DNA from: Myxococcales bacterium
GTDB lineage: Bacteria; Myxococcota_A; Polyangia; Haliangiales; Haliangiaceae
Direction of reading: 5' to 3'
DNA length: 64,000 bases
Assembly: GCA_947483555.1 (NCBI GenBank)
Contig: CANKMW010000030.1
Span: forward strand, 1 to 64,000
Shown here in pieces: positions 32,049 to 40,433 of this stretch; within the stretch, counting starts at the first letter, position 1, and each line of letters opens with the position of its first letter. Under the pieces are notes generated by a model that saw only the letters and a list, made by a program, of their open reading frames with translations, searched no databases and was not told the origin of the DNA. The translations under genes and the position numbers were made by a program.

Positions 32049-32996
32049 CTACACGAAAAGTGAGCTGATGGAGTCGCCATGATGGATGCGTTTGATGGCC
32101 TCGCCGAGCAGCCTACCCACCGACTTCACGCGCACCTTGGGGCAGGCGTTGCCGGCGTCGGTCAGCGGGATGGTGTTGGTGACGACCACGTGCGAGAGCG
32201 GCGAATCCGTGATCCGCTGCACCGCCTTGCCCGAGAACACGGGGTGGGTGGCGCATGCAGCGACCTGCGAAGCGCCGGCGTTCATGATCGCCGCGGCGGC
32301 GTTGGTCAGCGTGCCGGCGGTGTCGATGATGTCGTCGACGATGACCGCCCGCTTGTTCTTCACATCGCCAACGATATTCATGACTTCGGACACGTTGGCG
32401 GCAGCCCGGCGCTTGTCGATGATGGCCAAGGTCGTACCCAGACGCTTGGAGAAGGCCCGGGCCCGCTCGACGCCGCCCGCATCGGGCGAGATGATGACCG
32501 TGTCCTCGCCACCGTAGCCCAGTGCCCGAAGCTCTTCGATGAGCACCGGCATCGCGAACAGGTGGTCGAACGGGATGTCGAAGAAGCCCTGGATCTGGCC
32601 CGCGTGCAGGTCCATCGCCAGCGCCCGATCGGCGCCGGCGGCGGTGATCAAGTTGGCGACCAGCTTGGCCGTGATCGGCGTGCGCGGCTTGGACTTGCGG
32701 TCCTGTCGGGCGTATCCGAAGTACGGGATGATCGCGACGATGCTGCCAGCCGAGGCGCGCTTGAGCGCGTCGACCATGATCAGCAGCTCCATCAGGGCCT
32801 GGTTGGGCGGCGTACAGGTCGGCTGAACGACGAAGCAGTTGACGCCGCGGACGTTCTCGCCGATCTCGACGTAGATCTCGCCATCGGAGAAGTGCGTCAC
32901 GTCGGCCCGACCGAGCGGAATCTCGACGAACTTGCACACCTCTTCCGCCAGCGCCCGGTTGGCGTTCCCCGTGAAAATCGACAGTGCCTTGAGCAC
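32049..32996 (-). CDS. prs: Ribose-phosphate pyrophosphokinase
   Basis: 315 residues, the standard length. GTG 32996 lies 5 bases after GGAGA. Class I PRPP synthase motifs are complete: FSDGEIYVEIGENVRG, PYFGYARQDRKSKPRTPIT, MDLHAGQIQGFFDIPFDHL, VIISPDAGGVERARAF, and the PRPP-binding VIVDDIIDTAGTL. It makes PRPP from ribose 5-phosphate and ATP for nucleotide and His/Trp synthesis. Upstream of rplY-pth on the same strand. Confidence 0.97.
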   Translation of the reverse strand: MLKALSIFTGNANRALAEEVCKFVEIPLGRADVTHFSDGEIYVEIGENVRGVNCFVVQPTCTPPNQALMELLIMVDALKRASAGSIVAIIPYFGYARQDRKSKPRTPITAKLVANLITAAGADRALAMDLHAGQIQGFFDIPFDHLFAMPVLIEELRALGYGGEDTVIISPDAGGVERARAFSKRLGTTLAIIDKRRAAANVSEVMNIVGDVKNKRAVIVDDIIDTAGTLTNAAAAIMNAGASQVAACATHPVFSGKAVQRITDSPLSHVVVTNTIPLTDAGNACPKVRVKSVGRLLGEAIKRIHHGDSISSLFV

Positions 32997-33075
32997 GGCG
33001 GTCTCCGAAGCTGTGGTGTGGAGGTACGGGCTGCGTTGCGACGGGACGTGATCGCGGGGAGCGAGCGATCTACCC

Positions 33076-33360
33076 CTAAAGCCGCCCCGCGTCAACGGAA
33101 AGCCGCGCCTGGGCAGCCTCGATTCCGAGTTCTTTCGCACGTTTCACCAGTCGGTCTAGCTCCTTGGCCTCCACGCGCTCGGCATCCTCCACCAGCATCA
33201 CGGGGACGTCGCCTTCGATCCGGTACCGCAGCTGCGATGCCACGCACAGCAGGAACGCCGCCTCCGGTTGATCGCCGCTCTCGCCGCGCTCGAAGTAGAG
33301 CAGCGGTTGCTTCGATTCGGGGCAGGCGAGGACGGCGAGCAGCTCGGGTGACAGCGCCAT
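33076..33360 (-). CDS. Trm112-like small protein with mostly lost zinc cysteines
   Basis: 94 residues from ATG 33360; TAGAGT at 33368-33373 (7-base gap) supports this start over a GTG three codons upstream. The N-terminus LSPELLAVLACPESKQPLLYF and LRYRIEGDVPVMLVEDA match the Trm112/YcaR family. These are small zinc-ribbon proteins that chaperone methyltransferases in eukaryotes and are poorly defined in bacteria. Only one cysteine of the usual N-terminal CPxC pair remains (CPES), so zinc binding is doubtful. Confidence 0.8.
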   Translation of the reverse strand: MALSPELLAVLACPESKQPLLYFERGESGDQPEAAFLLCVASQLRYRIEGDVPVMLVEDAERVEAKELDRLVKRAKELGIEAAQARLSVDAGRL

Positions 33361-33396
33361 GGCGGGCACTCTACGCGCCGGCGCCCGAAAGCAAAA

Positions 33397-33420
33397 GAGC
33401 CCGGGCTTGCACCCGGGCTC
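33397..33420 (-). terminator. Rho-independent terminator of the OmpA/TSP3 gene
   Basis: GAGCCCGGG and CCCGGGCTC form a 9-bp stem with a 6-base loop, followed on the minus strand by TTTTGCTTT. It lies 21 bases past the stop of the OmpA-family gene. Confidence 0.85.
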
Positions 33421-33441
33421 TCGTTCACGAAGCGGAAGCTA

Positions 33442-34881
33442 CTAGTTGAGCTCGCTCACCAGCTTGAACTCGACGCGCCGGTTCTTGGCCTGCGCGGCCT
33501 TCAGCTTGCCGCCCTTGAGCCCCGTCGGGTCGACGGTCGGAGCGGTCTCGCCGTAGCCCTTGCCGGTGACGCGGTCACCAGCAATGCCCTTGGTCTCGAG
33601 GTACGCCTTCACCGAATCGGCGCGCTTCTGCGACAGATCCAGGTTGCCGGCGTCATCACCGACGTCGTCGGTGTGGCCCTGGATCTCGAGCTTGAGGTCC
33701 CCGTACTCGGCGAGCACCTTGGCCGCGGCGTCGAGGGTCTTGTTGGAGGTCTTCAAGATCTCGGCCGAGCCGGTCTTGAAGTTGATGCCCTTGATGGCGC
33801 CCGTGAACTTCTTGAGCGCGGCCGGGATCTCGTCCGGGCACCCATCGGTGTCCTGGTAGCCGTTCTTGGTCTCCAGCTTGTCCGGGCAGGTATCAGCGGC
33901 GTCGAGCACGCCGTCGCCGTCGTTGTCGGGATCGGGGCAGCCGTCCTCGTCCTGGAAGCCGTCGGCGTCCTCCGGCTGGTCCTTGCACTGGTCGGTCGTG
34001 TCGGGCACGCCGTCGCCGTCGTTGTCGGGGTCCGGGCAGCCGTCCTCGTCCTTGAAGCCGTCGGCGTCCTCGGCGTCGCTCGGGCACTGGTCGGTGGCGT
34101 CGGCGATGCCATCACCGTCGTTGTCGCCGTCCGGGCAGCCGTCGTCGTCCTGGAAGCCGTCGGCGTCCTCGGGATCGTTCGGGCACTGGTCGGCGTCACC
34201 GACGATGCCGTCCTTGTCGGGATCGTTGTCGTCCGGCGGCGGCGGCGGCGGCTCTTCCTTCTTGGCTGCCTTGCGGCCGAACTCCTTGTAGACCGAGAGC
34301 AGGACCTCGAAGTCGCTGGCCTGGCCGTCGCTGTCGCTCGACGGCACCAAGAGCCAGCGGGTGTCGAGGCGCAGCCCCCAGCCGTTCTCGACGCGGTACT
34401 TGGCGCCGAGCCCAGCGTAGATCGCCTCGTCCTTGTCCTTGCTGACGCGGTCCTCGTTGCCGGTGCTGGCGACGGTCACCAGGCCACCGCCGACCAGGGC
34501 GAACGGAATCAGCTTCTTGTTGGGGTTCGAGGCGCCGAACTGGGCGATCACGTGGGCGCGGTACGTCAGCGCCCAGACGTCGTAGACCAGGTTGCGTTCC
34601 TCGGTCGGGATGACGCCGACCTCGGCTTCGACGCCGAGCATGTCGCCGAAGCCCATCCCGAACCGCACGCCGAACAGCGCCGAGTTGCGGAGCGACGTGG
34701 CGGCCTCGAGGTCCGCGACGCCGAGCTCGTTGTTGACGCTGAAGGTGTGCAAACCAGCGGTGGCACCGACCTCGACGTTTGCGTACGCCGGCGACGTTGT
34801 CGCCGGAGTCAGCGCGAAGGTGGCACCGACGGCGCCACCGAGGATCATGTGCAGGGTGCGGCGCAAGGATGGCAGTCTCAT
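33442..34881 (-). CDS. OmpA-family outer-membrane protein with thrombospondin-3 repeats
   Basis: 479 residues from ATG 34881. Signal peptide to about ATTSPAYA. A beta-barrel-like region (about 40-205) follows, then a Glu/Pro linker (EEPPPPPPDDND). Four calcium-binding thrombospondin type 3 repeats (about 220-340) have the pattern PDxDNDGDGVPDTTDQC. The OmpA C-terminal peptidoglycan-binding domain (about 360-479) carries LKLEIQGHTDDVGDDAGNLD, LSQKRADSVKAYL and NRRVEFKLV. It anchors the outer membrane to peptidoglycan and may project a calcium-stiffened stalk. Upstream spacing of 242 bp holds no gene. Confidence 0.94.
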   Translation of the reverse strand: MRLPSLRRTLHMILGGAVGATFALTPATTSPAYANVEVGATAGLHTFSVNNELGVADLEAATSLRNSALFGVRFGMGFGDMLGVEAEVGVIPTEERNLVYDVWALTYRAHVIAQFGASNPNKKLIPFALVGGGLVTVASTGNEDRVSKDKDEAIYAGLGAKYRVENGWGLRLDTRWLLVPSSDSDGQASDFEVLLSVYKEFGRKAAKKEEPPPPPPDDNDPDKDGIVGDADQCPNDPEDADGFQDDDGCPDGDNDGDGIADATDQCPSDAEDADGFKDEDGCPDPDNDGDGVPDTTDQCKDQPEDADGFQDEDGCPDPDNDGDGVLDAADTCPDKLETKNGYQDTDGCPDEIPAALKKFTGAIKGINFKTGSAEILKTSNKTLDAAAKVLAEYGDLKLEIQGHTDDVGDDAGNLDLSQKRADSVKAYLETKGIAGDRVTGKGYGETAPTVDPTGLKGGKLKAAQAKNRRVEFKLVSELN

Positions 34882-35123
34882 GGGAGTCTCGATCCTTTGT
34901 AGCAAGTCCAGCCCCCCGGAAGTCCCTCCCCTGGGCGGGCACGAGCGATGCTGCGTGTTTATCGACAAGGCGGCCGAGTTTCCAGTCTTTGGGGCACTTT
35001 CTGTCAGGTCGGTGACCGATGGCGCCGGGAGCGGACCGCTCGGCCGCCTCCCGTTTTCCCCGCATCGGAACCAGAACCAGGCCGGGCGGGCCGGGAATTC
35101 AAACCAGTTCAATGGGTTCGTGG

Positions 35124-36263
35124 CTATCCACGGGCCTTGCCCGTGAAGAACTCGGGTGAGACCCGGAGCCGCTCGGGGATCGTCTCGCGGCGCGCGACGG
35201 CGGCGGCGCGGTTCACGCTGAAGCGGAACGGCGCGTTCGCCGGGACGCGCAGCGTGGCCGGCAGGGGCAAGGTCGCGCACGCCGGGCCGCCGCCGGCCTT
35301 GCCGAACAGCTCCCGCACCGGGACCCGGTGGACGGCGAGCCCCAGGCGCTCGATCGCGGATCCAAACCCGGCGCTGACCGCCTCGTTGACGAGCACGCCT
35401 CGGTTCACCTGACGCGAATTTCCGGCGTAGTTGTGGACCGCGTCCGCCATTCCGATCGACACCACGCGACCGGGCAACGCGCGCGTGACGACATCGTGGC
35501 CGTCGCCCCACAGGCCACCGGCGTAGTGCACCAGGACCGCCGGACCGTCGATGGGACGGGCGCCGAAATGCACGGTGTCACCGTGGACGTGGGGGTAGAC
35601 CAGCTCGGCGTGGACCCGGGCGCTCGGCGGTACGCCGGCGTGATCGGCGGCGAACGTGACCCCCTCGCGCGAGCTGCGGGCGCTCTTGGGGGCCAGTCCG
35701 CGATCGTAGTGGCCGGCGACCGCGTAGGTGAGCACGACCCGGTCGCCCACCACGGCGATGTCCGCCATGCCCTCCCAGCGGTGGGGGTTTTCGGCGGTCT
35801 CGAGCGTCAGGCCAGCGGCGTCGGCGATGCTGGCGAGCAGCGCGTGGTGATAGCCGGCTTCGCTGCGTCGGTGGGGCAGCATGTGTTGCATCACGGCGCG
35901 CAGCCTGCCGTCGGCGCGCGTGACCCACGGACCGTTGGCGGTGAAGGCGCGGCCGGTGTCGACCGCGGCGACCTCGCCGAGCAATTCCCGTGAGCCGGCG
36001 CTGCGGATGGCGCCGTCACCGTCGACCACCAGCTCGGCGTGACCGAGGAACGGATCGTCGGCCGCCTCGACGTGATAGAGGGCGTCGCCGCCGCAGGCGA
36101 CGATCGCGTCGCAGATCGCCAGCCACTCGTCGTAGGCGCGGCGCGGCGCGTACTCGAGGTGGGTCACTTCGCTCTTGTAGTTGGCGCCGGCCTTGTTGCA
36201 CGTCGCGGGCACCGGCGGTCGCACGATCATGAGGTCGCCAGGAACATCGGCGAGGACGGACAT
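35124..36263 (-). CDS. Pentein-family amidinohydrolase (arginine deiminase/DDAH-like)
   Basis: 379 residues. Pentein features appear in order: an early acidic pair DDPFLGHAELVVDG, NPHRWEGMADIAVVGDRVVL (Glu/Asp), VYPHVHGDTVHFG with the catalytic His, and the C-terminal ELFGKAGGGPACATLPLP with the catalytic Cys. These suggest hydrolysis or transfer of a guanidino group, as in arginine deiminase, DDAH or amidinotransferases; the substrate is open. -10-like TATAGA (36270-36275) or GATATA (36272-36277) lies 6-8 bases before the ATG. hemH ends 12 bases upstream on the same strand. Confidence 0.8.
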   Translation of the reverse strand: MSVLADVPGDLMIVRPPVPATCNKAGANYKSEVTHLEYAPRRAYDEWLAICDAIVACGGDALYHVEAADDPFLGHAELVVDGDGAIRSAGSRELLGEVAAVDTGRAFTANGPWVTRADGRLRAVMQHMLPHRRSEAGYHHALLASIADAAGLTLETAENPHRWEGMADIAVVGDRVVLTYAVAGHYDRGLAPKSARSSREGVTFAADHAGVPPSARVHAELVYPHVHGDTVHFGARPIDGPAVLVHYAGGLWGDGHDVVTRALPGRVVSIGMADAVHNYAGNSRQVNRGVLVNEAVSAGFGSAIERLGLAVHRVPVRELFGKAGGGPACATLPLPATLRVPANAPFRFSVNRAAAVARRETIPERLRVSPEFFTGKARG

Positions 36264-36275
36264 GGGCCGTCTATA

Positions 36276-37322
36276 TCACCCCACTTGCGCGGGCACCGTG
36301 CCGGCGGCGCGGCGAGCCAGCGTCACCACGGCATCGATCCACGCTGGCTCGGCGTTGAGCGACGGCACCAGCTCGAGCGCGTCGCCGCCATCGAGCTTCC
36401 ACTGCGCGGCCGCGCGCAGGCCGATCTCTTCGATGGTCTCCAGACAGTCGGCGACGAACGCCGGGCACATCACGGACACCTTGCGGACGCCGCGCCGGGC
36501 CAGCGCCGGCAGCACCTCGTCGGTGTACGGCTTGATCCACGGCACGCGCCCCAGCCGCGACTGGAACCCGACGGTCCAGCCGTCGGCCGGCAGCGCCAGC
36601 CGCGCGACCAGCGCGTTGGCGGTCGCGAAGCATTGCGCGCGGTAGCAATCGCGCGCCGGGCCGGCGACGGCGTCGCAGCATGACGGCGACGCCAGACAGT
36701 GGCTGCCGCTCGGGTCGCCGGCGCGCATGTGGCGTTCGGGCAGGCCGTGGAACGAGAACACGACGTGGTCGGGTCCAAACCGATCGAGGCGTGGCCGCGC
36801 GATCCCGGCGGCCGCGGCCACGAACCCATCGTCGGCGAAGAACGGGGGCACCACGCAGAGCGGCGGCACGTTGTTGCGCGCACCGGCGAGCGCGTAGAGG
36901 TGCTCGAGGGAGCTGCCGGTCGACGACGACGCATACTGGGGGTAGAGCGGCAGCGCGACGACCCGATCGACCTCGGCGGCGATCAGGCGGTCGAGGGCGT
37001 CGCCCAGCGCCGGCGCGCCGTACCGCATGCCGAGCTCGACGTGCCAGTCGGCGCCGAGCCGGGCGGCGACCCCGGCCGCCAGGTCGCGGCCGTGGAACAG
37101 CAACGGCGATCCGCGCTCGCCATCCCAGATCTGCTGATAGGCGTGGGCGCTCTTCCGGGGGCGGGTGGGCAGGATCGCCAGCTCGAGCAGTAGCGTTCTC
37201 GAGACCCGGTTCATGTCGAGCACGCGTGGATCGCCGAGGAACTCGCGCAGGTATCGGCGGACCGCGGTCGTCGTCGGTGCGTCGGGCGTGCCCAGGTTGA
37301 TCAACAGCAGGCCGGTGGCCAC
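36276..37322 (-). CDS. hemH: Ferrochelatase
   Basis: 348 residues from GTG 37322; TAGACT at 37329-37334 lies 6 bases upstream. Motifs: LLINLGTPDAPTT, LPLYPQYASSSTGSS, HVVFSFHGLPERHM (catalytic His), VGFQSRLGRVPWIKP, and VMCPAFVADCLETIEEI. Cysteines in HCLASPSCCDAVA and CYRAQC suit the internal [2Fe-2S] type known from several bacteria. It inserts ferrous iron into a porphyrin, the last step of protoporphyrin-dependent heme synthesis. Followed by the pentein gene on the same strand. Confidence 0.95.
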   Translation of the reverse strand: MATGLLLINLGTPDAPTTTAVRRYLREFLGDPRVLDMNRVSRTLLLELAILPTRPRKSAHAYQQIWDGERGSPLLFHGRDLAAGVAARLGADWHVELGMRYGAPALGDALDRLIAAEVDRVVALPLYPQYASSSTGSSLEHLYALAGARNNVPPLCVVPPFFADDGFVAAAAGIARPRLDRFGPDHVVFSFHGLPERHMRAGDPSGSHCLASPSCCDAVAGPARDCYRAQCFATANALVARLALPADGWTVGFQSRLGRVPWIKPYTDEVLPALARRGVRKVSVMCPAFVADCLETIEEIGLRAAAQWKLDGGDALELVPSLNAEPAWIDAVVTLARRAAGTVPAQVG

Positions 37323-37358
37323 GGCGGCAGTCTACCCGGATCCGGGCTCGGGCTCGGG

Positions 37359-37862
37359 CTACCCGGCGGCGAGATCGAAGCCGTCGGGGCCGGTCTCGCC
37401 GTCGAACTGACGGCGGACGTCCTCGGAGTCGTCGTGCTCGCTCGGCGCCGACAAGCGCGACGTCCACTTCAGCGCGATCGACATCACTCGCAACGGTAGG
37501 TTGGTCGGCCGCGTCAGCTCGCGCTGCTCGAGCAGGCTGGCGAGCAGCGCGACCAGCTCCGCCGCCGAGGTGGTGGTCGGGCGGCACGCGCCGGCCCGCA
37601 GGCGGGCCGGGATCGCCACCTCGCGGTCGTGGACGATCACGGTGGGTGGCATCGGCCGGTACACCGAGACCGCAGCCAGCAGCTCGAGCTCACCGTCGCC
37701 GCGGGCGTCGACCAGCATGCCGTCGATCGGCGTCGTCCCCAGCAGGTCGACCGCCGGAAGCATGGCCGCGACGGCGCGGACCTGCATCCCCAGCGTACGG
37801 GCGGCCTCCGTCCACGCGGCGCGGAGTGCGTCGTCGGCGGCGATGACCAGCACGGTCGTCAT
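37359..37862 (-). CDS. Receiver-like domain protein
   Basis: 167 residues from ATG 37862. The first 110 residues read as a REC-like alpha/beta fold: TTVLVIAADDALRAAWTEAA, IDGMLVDARGDGELELL (Asp at the phospho-acceptor place) and PPTVIVHDREVAIPARLRAGA (no conserved Lys). The last 55 residues are a tail with ALKWTSRLSAPSEHDDSEDV and no recognised output domain. Possibly a divergent stand-alone response regulator. It lies between hemH and the divergent DUF3052 gene. Confidence 0.65.
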   Translation of the reverse strand: MTTVLVIAADDALRAAWTEAARTLGMQVRAVAAMLPAVDLLGTTPIDGMLVDARGDGELELLAAVSVYRPMPPTVIVHDREVAIPARLRAGACRPTTTSAAELVALLASLLEQRELTRPTNLPLRVMSIALKWTSRLSAPSEHDDSEDVRRQFDGETGPDGFDLAAG

Positions 37863-38091
37863 GGTGGTCAACACGGCAGCTTCGATGTCCAGCGATAACG
37901 TCGGGATACTGGCGATGGGGGGAGTGACTGCGACCCCATCGGCACGGCGGTCTAATACCTTGATACCACGCGGGTCGTTCTCGTCGGGTGTCGATGGGGT
38001 AGCGGCTCCGGAGTCGCCGCCGTTGCGATCCCGACCTGAAAGCCGGCAAGTGAGGATTGCGGCCGGGATTCGTCCGGGCATCATGTGCCCC

Positions 38092-38631
38092 ATGGCCGGG
38101 TACTCGGGCACGCCGCTCGCGAAGAAGCTGGGGATCAAGCCCGGCCATGTCGTCGTGGTCACCGGCGTGGCTCCGGCGACGTTCGAGGGCTCGCTCGAGC
38201 TGCCCGAAGGCGCGCGGTTGTTCCGGCAGCTCCGGCCGTCACCGGTCGACGTCATGGTGTTCTTCGTCGATCGAGTCATCGAGCTCGAGCGTCGGCTCGG
38301 TGGCCTGCTCGAGCGGCTTCACCCGGCGGGTGGCTTCTGGGTGGCGTGGCCCAAGAAGGCGTCGCGGCGGCCCACCGACATGACCGAGGACGTCGTCCGG
38401 CGCATCGGGCTGGCCGGCGGGCTGGTCGACAACAAGGTGTGTGCGATCGACCCGGTGTGGTCGGGGCTGCGGCTGGTGGTGCGGGTCGAGAACCGCGAGG
38501 CGGTCGCGTACCTCGCCGAGCGACGGGATCAGGTCAGGCTCGAGGCGCCGCGGCGACGCCGGCGCACCACGGCCGCTCGCTCGCCCGCCGGTTCGACGCA
38601 GCGGCGCGCGCTGGCGCGCTCGTCACGGTAA
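38092..38631 (+). CDS. DUF3052 family protein
   Basis: 179 residues from ATG 38092 (an ATG three codons earlier is possible). It begins AGYSGTPLAKKLGIKPGHVV, the DUF3052 signature, and includes VDVMVFFVDRVIELERRLG and PAGGFWVAWPKKASRRPTD. The family is common in actinobacteria and myxobacteria and its role is unknown. A basic C-terminal tail (RRRRRTTAAR) could bind nucleic acid. Its 3' end overlaps the convergent rhomboid gene by 9 bases. Confidence 0.85.
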   Translation: MAGYSGTPLAKKLGIKPGHVVVVTGVAPATFEGSLELPEGARLFRQLRPSPVDVMVFFVDRVIELERRLGGLLERLHPAGGFWVAWPKKASRRPTDMTEDVVRRIGLAGGLVDNKVCAIDPVWSGLRLVVRVENREAVAYLAERRDQVRLEAPRRRRRTTAARSPAGSTQRRALARSSR

Positions 38632-39738
38632 CGGACCATCGAGCATCGCGTCGGCGGCCTGCGACGCGCGATCGATCGCCGGCAACTGCGCCACATCGTC
38701 GGCGCGAACCGCCGCCGCGAACAGCCGCACCACCGCGGCACGAGCCGCCGCATAGCGCCGGAGCCGCGCGACCCGGGGCCGCAGTCGCGGCGGCATGCGA
38801 GCGTCATCGAGCGCGCCGTCACTGGCCAGCGCTTCGAGCGGTCCGGCGACCTCGTGTTCCAGCGCCGCGGCCAGGGCCGGCCGCGCGCCGCGGGTCTCCG
38901 TGGCTTCGACCAGGGTGTTGAAGCGCGCTTCGATGGTTCGCAGGCGCGCCGTTGCCTGTTGCGGGGCGTAGGGGGCGGGGCGGCCGAGGAGGAGGAGGGC
39001 GATGACGGCGACGGCGGCGGCGGCGGCGGCCACGGTCACGGTCACGGTCACGGTTTCGGTTTCGGTTTCGGTTTCGGTTTCGGTTTCGGTTTCGGTTTCG
39101 GTTTCGGTTTCGGTTTCGGTTTCGGTCCCGGTCCCGGTCCCGGCTGCGGCTGCGGCTGCGGTGCGGGCCACGATCACGCCGATCACCAACCCCATCGCCA
39201 CGCCCGCGGCGTGTCCGGCGTGGTCGATGTCGTCGCGCCCGACGCCGATCATCACGGGGACACCGATCACCAGCACCGCCCCGGCGATCAGCGCGGCCTC
39301 GCGGCGCGGCACGGTCCGCCGGCGCCAGCAGGTCGCGACGACCACCACCACCAGCGCCGCCGCGGTTCCGAGCGCGCCGCTCGAGGCACCGATGATCACC
39401 GCGTAGGGCGCGAACGCCGTCCCGGCCGCCGTGCCGGCCAGCGCCGATCCGGTGAACCCGACCGCGGTCGCCGCGCGGCCGGCCCGCCGCTCGAGCGCGG
39501 CGGCGACCATCGCGGTCATCACGAGGTTCATGACCAGGTGCGCCCAGCCGGCGTGGACCAGCACCGCGGTGGCCACGCGCCACGGTTCGTCAGCCAGCGT
39601 GCGCGGGCCGTAGCTCGCCCCGGCCGCGATCAGCTGATCCGGGGTCGGTGAGGATGGAACCATCCCGGTGAGGCCGCCGATCACGAAGCCGGCGAGGGGC
39701 AGCGCGACCAGCGCGATCGTCACCACGGGAGCCCGCAC
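38623..39738 (-). CDS. Rhomboid-family intramembrane serine protease with Thr-Glu repeat
   Basis: 371 residues from GTG 39738; TACATT at 39745-39750 (6-base gap) supports the start. Six or so membrane helices cover 1-200, with HAGWAHLVMNLVMTAM (helix 2 His region), catalytic Ser in IIGASSGALG and catalytic His in DHAGHAAGVAMG. After the core comes a Thr-Glu dipeptide run then Val-Thr (about 200-235), encoded by a hexanucleotide array. A further hydrophobic stretch (AVIALLLLGRP) and a helical cytoplasmic-type tail follow. Rhomboids cleave membrane proteins within the bilayer; the substrate is unknown. Confidence 0.88.
   Translation of the reverse strand: MRAPVVTIALVALPLAGFVIGGLTGMVPSSPTPDQLIAAGASYGPRTLADEPWRVATAVLVHAGWAHLVMNLVMTAMVAAALERRAGRAATAVGFTGSALAGTAAGTAFAPYAVIIGASSGALGTAAALVVVVVATCWRRRTVPRREAALIAGAVLVIGVPVMIGVGRDDIDHAGHAAGVAMGLVIGVIVARTAAAAAAGTGTGTETETETETETETETETETETETETVTVTVTVAAAAAAVAVIALLLLGRPAPYAPQQATARLRTIEARFNTLVEATETRGARPALAAALEHEVAGPLEALASDGALDDARMPPRLRPRVARLRRYAAARAAVVRLFAAAVRADDVAQLPAIDRASQAADAMLDGPLP
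39031..39161. repeat. Hexanucleotide array inside the rhomboid gene
   Basis: On the plus strand: CGGTCA x3, about 12.7 copies of CGGTTT (39051-39126), then CGGTCC x3 and CGGCTG x3-4. On the coding strand this reads Thr-Glu repeats flanked by Thr-Val, Thr-Gly and Ala. The unit keeps the frame under slippage, so the linker length may vary between strains. Confidence 0.9.
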
Positions 39739-39893
39739 GACATCAATGTAGCGCGAGCCGGCTGCGCCACAGGTGTGGCGCCGGCGCGACAGGTCGGCGG
39801 CGCCTCGATCGGCGGACGACGTGCGGGTTCGCGCGCTTGCACGCCACGCGCGGCCGCGGGAGTCCGGCGTGCGCCTTGCTCGGCCAGCGGTGC

Positions 39894-40433
39894 ATGAGGG
39901 GAGCGCCGCACATCGATCGTGCCGCCGGACGCGGCGCCGGCCTTGCCGCTGCGGTCGCCATGGCGGGCGCGTGCGCCGGCTATCGGCCGGGCTCGTTCGT
40001 GATGGCCGGCGAACCGTTCGTCGGCGAGCTGACGACCGCCGGCTGTCTCGACCTGGCGGTCGACGTCCGCCGCGACGCGGTGGCGACCGGACCGGTGGTC
40101 CAGTACCAGTTTGGTAACCGCTGCGATCGGGCGACGACGATCGACCTGGGTGGGGTTCGGGTCACCGGCCGCACCGTCACTGGCGAGGAGGTCGCCATGG
40201 TGGCGTACGATCCATACCGCGAGCTCCGGCCGCTGCCGCTCGACGCGCGCAGCGTCGGGCGCGAGCGCATCGAGTACCGGACCGGGCGTGATTTCGCTGG
40301 CGATGTGGTCTCGGTGTGCGTGGCGATCGGCTCGGTCGGCGGCGGCGGCGCGACGCCCGGTGGCGCCGGTCTCGCGCTGACCTGCCACGACGTCGCACCG
40401 GTCGCCACGGTCGTCGCCGAGGTGGCGCCGTGA
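39894..40433 (+). CDS. Putative lipoprotein upstream of a beta-barrel protein
   Basis: 179 residues from ATG 39894 (start uncertain). A hydrophobic segment leads to a possible lipobox MAGAC. The mature part holds AGEPFVGELTTAGCLDLAVDV, VVQYQFGNRCDRATTIDLGG and FAGDVVSVCVAIGSV, with three cysteines and a beta-rich look. No family recognised. Its stop overlaps the next start in a GTGA junction, so both proteins are probably made together at the envelope. Confidence 0.62.
   Translation: MRGAPHIDRAAGRGAGLAAAVAMAGACAGYRPGSFVMAGEPFVGELTTAGCLDLAVDVRRDAVATGPVVQYQFGNRCDRATTIDLGGVRVTGRTVTGEEVAMVAYDPYRELRPLPLDARSVGRERIEYRTGRDFAGDVVSVCVAIGSVGGGGATPGGAGLALTCHDVAPVATVVAEVAP

Noticed and set aside
39031-39161. 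CRISPR-like regular repeats
   Set aside because: The unit is only 6 bases and uninterrupted by spacers; it codes for Thr-Glu in the rhomboid frame.
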